Translations under genes and position numbers: made by a program
NCBI GenBank assembly: GCA_958496175.1
Contig: OY292278.1
Span: 6,634,001 to 6,698,000 of the forward strand
DNA: 64,000 nt
Source: Sisyra terminalis
Taxonomy: Eukaryota > Arthropoda > Insecta > Neuroptera > Sisyridae
Reading direction: 5' to 3'
The notes under the pieces: generated by a model
The model's input: the letters and a program-made list of their open reading frames with translations, nothing else
What the model was told of the DNA's origin: nothing
The model's database searches: none
Part shown: one piece after another, positions 59,520 through 64,000 of the stretch
Layout: each line of letters begins with the position of its first letter
How positions within the stretch are numbered: position 1 is the first letter of the stretch

Positions 59520-62245
59520 CTTACTTTTTTTATTTTTTTTATAAGTTCACCTAAATTTTTACTTTCCGTTGTATTTTCTTTCATAAGAAATTTTCTGTAT
59601 TTTCTTTCATCCATTTCCATGAGGTTTCGTAGATATTTTAACTTAAATTCATTCTTTCTCATGTGGTTTTCTTTATAAATCTTTGTAGTTTTTGTTCATT
59701 TTTTTACAGATTCTATTAGATTCCTCTAAGGCTAAGTATTTCAGGACTTTGGAATGATTTTTCCATAATTTTTTAACCATTTTCTATTTTTAGTTTTCTT
59801 CCATATCGAGTAATTATTTGATCAACCCCCTATGATGGTATTTTATATCCTTGAACCCTTGACGAACTAATACTTCTATACTTTTATTATTCCCTTATGC
59901 CTTTGTAACTCGGTACCCATTTCAAATAAATTGTGTTTTTATTACACAAATTGCTAAAGATTTATTTCTTTTAAAGTATTAGTTTTATGACCATTTTTTA
60001 AACGTTTTGGTGGTTTTTCCAGATATAAATAATTTGTATAAGTTATCTTATTTCAGCAGAAAAACGTTGAGGCTTTTGATAGCCAAAGTAATATGCTAAG
60101 GAAAAAAAATCAATAAAGTTCAACAAAATTTTTGCTTTTCTTTGTATTTTCCCTCATAAGTCCATTCATTAACATGTGATTTCCTAAAAAATTTAACTTA
60201 AATCCCTTCATTCTCATGTGGTTTTCTTTTTAAATCTTTGTAGTTTTATGTGATTTTTTTTACAGATTTTATTAGATTCCTGTAAGGCTAAGTATTTCAG
60301 AAGTTAGGAATGATTTTTCCGTCATTCATTTACCATGTTGTTGTTCAAAGTAATTTTTTTTTCAACCCTCTTTGATGGTATTTTATATCCATGAATCCTT
60401 GACGAACCAAAACTTATATATTCTCATTATTTCGTTATGCTTTTGTGACCAGATACCCACTCTAAATGAGTCATGTTTTTGGTACACAAATTGCTAAAGG
60501 TTTAGTTCCTTTAAAGTATTAGTTTTAAAACCATTTTTTAACGTTTTGGTGGTTTTTCCAGTTATAAATTATTTGTATTAGTTATCTTATTTCAGAAGAC
60601 AAACGTTGAGGCTTTTGATAGCCAAAGAAATATGCTCAGGAAAAAAAATCAATTAAAATGAATATTATTTTTAATAAGTTCACCCTAATTTTTCCAACCA
60701 CATTTCCATGTGGGTTCCTGGATATTTAAACTTAAATCCCTTCTTTCTCTTGTGGTTTTTCTTATAAAGTTCTATAGTTTTTTGTGCATTTTTTTACAGG
60801 TTCTATTAGATTCCTGTAAGTCTAAGTATTTCAGGACTTTGGAATGCTTTTTCTATAATTCTTTAACCATTTTTTGTTCTTAGTTTTCTTCCATATCCAG
60901 TAATTATTTTTAGCAACCCCCTATGATGGTATTTTATATCTTTGAACCCTTGAAAAACCAAGACTTCTATACTTTTATTATTTCCTTATGCCTTTGTACC
61001 TCGGTATCCATTCCAAATTCATCATGTTTTTGGTACACAAATTACTAAAAGTTAAGTTCTTTTAAAGTATTGGTTTTATAACCATATTTTTAACGTTTTG
61101 GTGGTTTTTTCAGGTATAAATTATTTGTATTAGTTATCTTATTTCAGAAGAAAAACGTTGAGGTTTTTGACAGCCAAAGGAATACACTAAGGAAAAAAAA
61201 TCAATTAAAATTAATAATTTTTTTTAACAGTTCACCGAAAATTTTTATTCCTATGTATTTTCTCTCATAAGTCCATTCATTTCCATGTAGTTTCCTGGAT
61301 ATTTAAATTAAAATTCCTTTTTTCTTATGTGGTTTTCCTTATAAATCTTCGTTGTTCTATGTGCATTTTTTTACAGTTTTTGTTAATTTCCTGTAAGGCT
61401 TAGTATTGCAGGAATTAGGAATGATATTTACGCCATTTATTTACCATGTTTTTGCTAAAAATAATTATTTTTATCAACCCTCTTTGATGATATTTTATAT
61501 CCTTGAATCCTTGACGACCTAAGACTTCTATACTTTTATTATTTCCTTATGTCTTTGTTACTCGGTACCCACTCATAATTAATCTTGTTTTTAGTACACA
61601 AATTGCTAAAGGTTTACTTTTTTTAAAGTATTAATTTTATAACCATTTTTGTAAGGTTTTGGTGGTTTTTTCAGATATAAATAATTTTTATAAGTTATCT
61701 TATTTCAGCAGAAAAACGTTGAGGCTTCAGCAGAAAAAATCAATTAAAACTAATAATTTTTTTTATAAGTTCACCTAAAATTTTGCTTTACTTTGTGTTT
61801 TTCCCCATAAGTCCATTCATTTCCATGTGGTTTCCTAAATATTTAAACTTAAATCCATTATTTTTCATGTGGTTTTCTTCATAAATCTTTGTTTTTTTAT
61901 GTGCATTTTTTTACAGTTTCTATTAGATTCCTGTAAGGCTAAGTATTTCAGGACTTAAGAATGATTTTTCATAATTCCTTTGTCATTTATTTGATCATAG
62001 CTTTCTTCCATACGGAGTAATTATTTTTATCAACCCCCTTTTTGAAAGTATTTTAAACACTTCTATACTTTCATTATTTTCTTATGCCTTTGAGACCAGG
62101 TAAATTTTAGTTTCATACCCATTTTTTAAAAAGTTTTGGTGGTTTTTCCAGGTATAAATTTTTTGCATTAGTTATCTTATTTCAGAAGAAAAATGTTGAA
62201 GCTTTTTACAGCCAAAGTAATATGTTTAGGAAAAAAAATAATTAT
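59520..62245. repeat. Tandem array, period about 540-575 bp, five units
   Basis: Ordered landmarks recur about every 550 bp: AAGTTCACC, CATTTCCATGTGGTTTCC, TTTTTTACAG followed by TTCTATTAGATTCCTGTAAG, TAAGTATTTCAGGA, GATGGTATTTTATATCC, TTTTGGTGGTTTTTCCAG and TTATCTTATTTCAG followed by AAAAACGTTGAGGC. For example, the GTTTTGGTGGTTTTT landmark lies near 60005, 60545, 61098, 61658 and 62134. The last two units have internal deletions. No frame stays open across units. Confidence 0.88.
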
Positions 62246-63823
62246 AACTAATAAATTACTCTTTAAAAGGAAAATTTTTATTTTTATTTTCATCTTCTGA
62301 ATGAATTTTACGGCCTTTAATTTTTGTTAATTTCAAACTTAACGAGATTAAGATTTATTATCTTTGCAAAAAATTACACCAAAATTTACGGTTCCAGTAA
62401 TTAATTTACGTTGAATAAATATTTGATGATTTCATACAAATAACCGCAACATTGATATTGATTTTGTTTTAAATGTGATGTGTGTTTGATAATATTGACT
62501 CTTTCATTTATCTTACTACGTATTGTATACAATATGAACGTATTTATTTATTGTGCCAGTAAAATATAACTCAACACCATGCAAAAAATATTTTCTTTTG
62601 TTGAATATATAAATAACGTGAATTGTGGTAATGCGTGATGTTTACAGATATATTTTATGTATCCATATAACTTGTGTAGGTTGCTCGATGAACAATTATT
62701 CAAAATTTTTGACGGCAATTCCATCAGACAACTGCCGCACCGAATAGGATGACACGTTTACAAATATATTTTATGTATTATATGGCACAGTGTTATATTC
62801 ATACAACAATGTGCGAATGTATCAGCTATTTTCCATTTATTTCAATTTATTTCGGAAACAAATCATTTATAACTCACAGTTAATGAGTAGGCAGAGGAGA
62901 CAGAAGTGACACCGTCCATTTTATTTATAGCCCAACGGCATTGGGAAAAAAAATCAAAATTGAAAATCCCTCCTGCATTGGAATTTACTTGGAACCACCC
63001 AACGTTCCATTCCCCCATAGCAAAAAAAAACATTTCTCATCTGAAATAACAGAAGATTTCACTGATAAAAATATTAATTGGCGATTTACAATTAAAATCA
63101 TTGAGCAATAATCGAATCAAGTACACTCCAATGTTCAGGCGCCCATTCCATTGGTGCATATACTCATGAAAATAATTAAAATGTTTAATTGTTAATATTT
63201 ATTTTTGTGCGTATTTGCTCGTTTGTTAATAAGCACAGAATTTTGATTATTAAGGATTTAAGGATGTTTGATTGAGAATCATCGAGGAGGGTCGCTAATT
63301 TTTAATTCAGTTAACATTTGCACGAATATATCAAGGGTGATTTTTTTTTTTTTTGGAGTAAAATGAGGGAAAATTTAATTTTATGGTTCAAAAGTTTTAC
63401 GATGAAATCGTCCAATTTATTCGTATCAGAGCTTTGAATCTTTGTCGATCAATTTTTGTCTTATAAATTAATTGGTTACGTTTGAAAAAAAATTAGTGAC
63501 ATTTTCTTGCTAATAATTTTTCATCTCAATTTCTGTCGGAGTAAAAGTTATCAATTTTTATAATATTTTTTTTAATATTGTCCACTTTTGTCACGTAGCG
63601 ACATTTTTTAGCTCACATTGTTATAGTAAGCACCTTAAGTGCTTAATTGACATGGCATAGTTATTCGGTGATTGTTCAGTAACTATCCCGGATCAGATCT
63701 ATTTTTTTAACAATTAGATTTATATATGTTTTTATTTTTTCTTTATACATCATTAGGTTAAATTGCCTTTTAGTCTTTCTCTTTTCAATCTTCTGTTTTG
63801 AATCATTGGTTTAGATCAGCAAT
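62246..63823. other. AT-rich stretch, no gene
   Basis: No gene or clear repeat. A segment near 62880-63160 is less AT-rich. GATATATTTTATGTAT-type phrases recur at 62645-62660 and 62765-62780, a minor local repetition. Confidence 0.4.
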
Positions 63824-64000
63824 CGGGGAACTTTTTTAACCATTACCCCAACGTATTTTTTCGTAAGTCAATATTACCCCCCCCATTCTGAAAAGAAAAC
63901 AACTAATGTAAATTTTAAGTTAACTTTGTTTGTTGAATTCTCTATTACACAAAAAAAAAACATTTTTACCCCATTCGGGGTAATTTACCCCGGTTCCCCG
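63824..64000. mobile_element. Short inverted-repeat element at the window edge
   Basis: CGGGGAAC at 63824-63831 and GTTCCCCG at 63993-64000 are exact inverses. Both ends continue with TTACCCC-type repeats. It is about 177 bp if complete. The right flank lies outside the window, so a target duplication cannot be checked. Confidence 0.5.

Overview
The window reads as an intron-rich, AT-rich (roughly 28-30% G+C by eye) insect nuclear region, most likely from a beetle, although that assignment is weak. It is dominated by non-coding DNA and decayed or non-autonomous transposable elements. The only conserved host coding sequence I recognise is one internal exon on the minus strand (12760-12935). 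It has clean splice sites and encodes the start of the first Ig domain of a DPR-family (defective proboscis extension response) neuronal cell-surface protein. No neighbouring dpr exon was recognised, so most of the window is probably dpr intron: at least about 12.7 kb on the 3' side of the exon, and up to about 51 kb on the 5' side if no unrecognised exon lies there.

Layout. 1-6.9 kb: a 168-bp tandem duplication, a TTAA-flanked MITE, a cluster of four reverse-transcriptase fossils (three Penelope-like, one non-LTR) and an inverted/tandem repeat cluster. 7.26-9.09 kb: a foldback element with an 8-bp target duplication and an internal tandem duplication. 10.9-12.3 kb: a dispersed P repeat and a second TTAA MITE family. 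12.76-12.94 kb: the dpr exon. 14.9-21.3 kb: a 1.1-kb dispersed repeat, a 630-bp near-perfect hairpin and further foldback repeats. 22.1-25.0 kb: a 1.5-kb long-TIR element and a second copy of the TTAA family. 29.5-31.1 kb: a 5'-truncated Jockey-clade retrotransposon between 12-bp target duplications. 33.05-34.08 kb: a 1.0-kb foldback element with a 6-bp target duplication. 36.2-37.9 kb: a chimeric element. 39.0-41.7 kb: tandem arrays, one split by a MITE. 42.4-44.0 kb: duplicated segments. 45.2-48.0 kb: a Helitron-like element lying between two copies of a 215-bp single-copy-like segment. 49.8-55.0 kb: tandem, inverted and dispersed duplications. 57.5-62.2 kb: two long-period tandem arrays. 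63.82-64.0 kb: a short inverted-repeat element at the window edge.

The main biological signal is architectural. Several foldback families share sequence modules, use different termini and target duplications, and recombine at repeated breakpoints. If the dpr transcription unit spans the window, its pre-mRNA would carry many long hairpins. No operon, RNA gene, CRISPR array or intact autonomous element was found.
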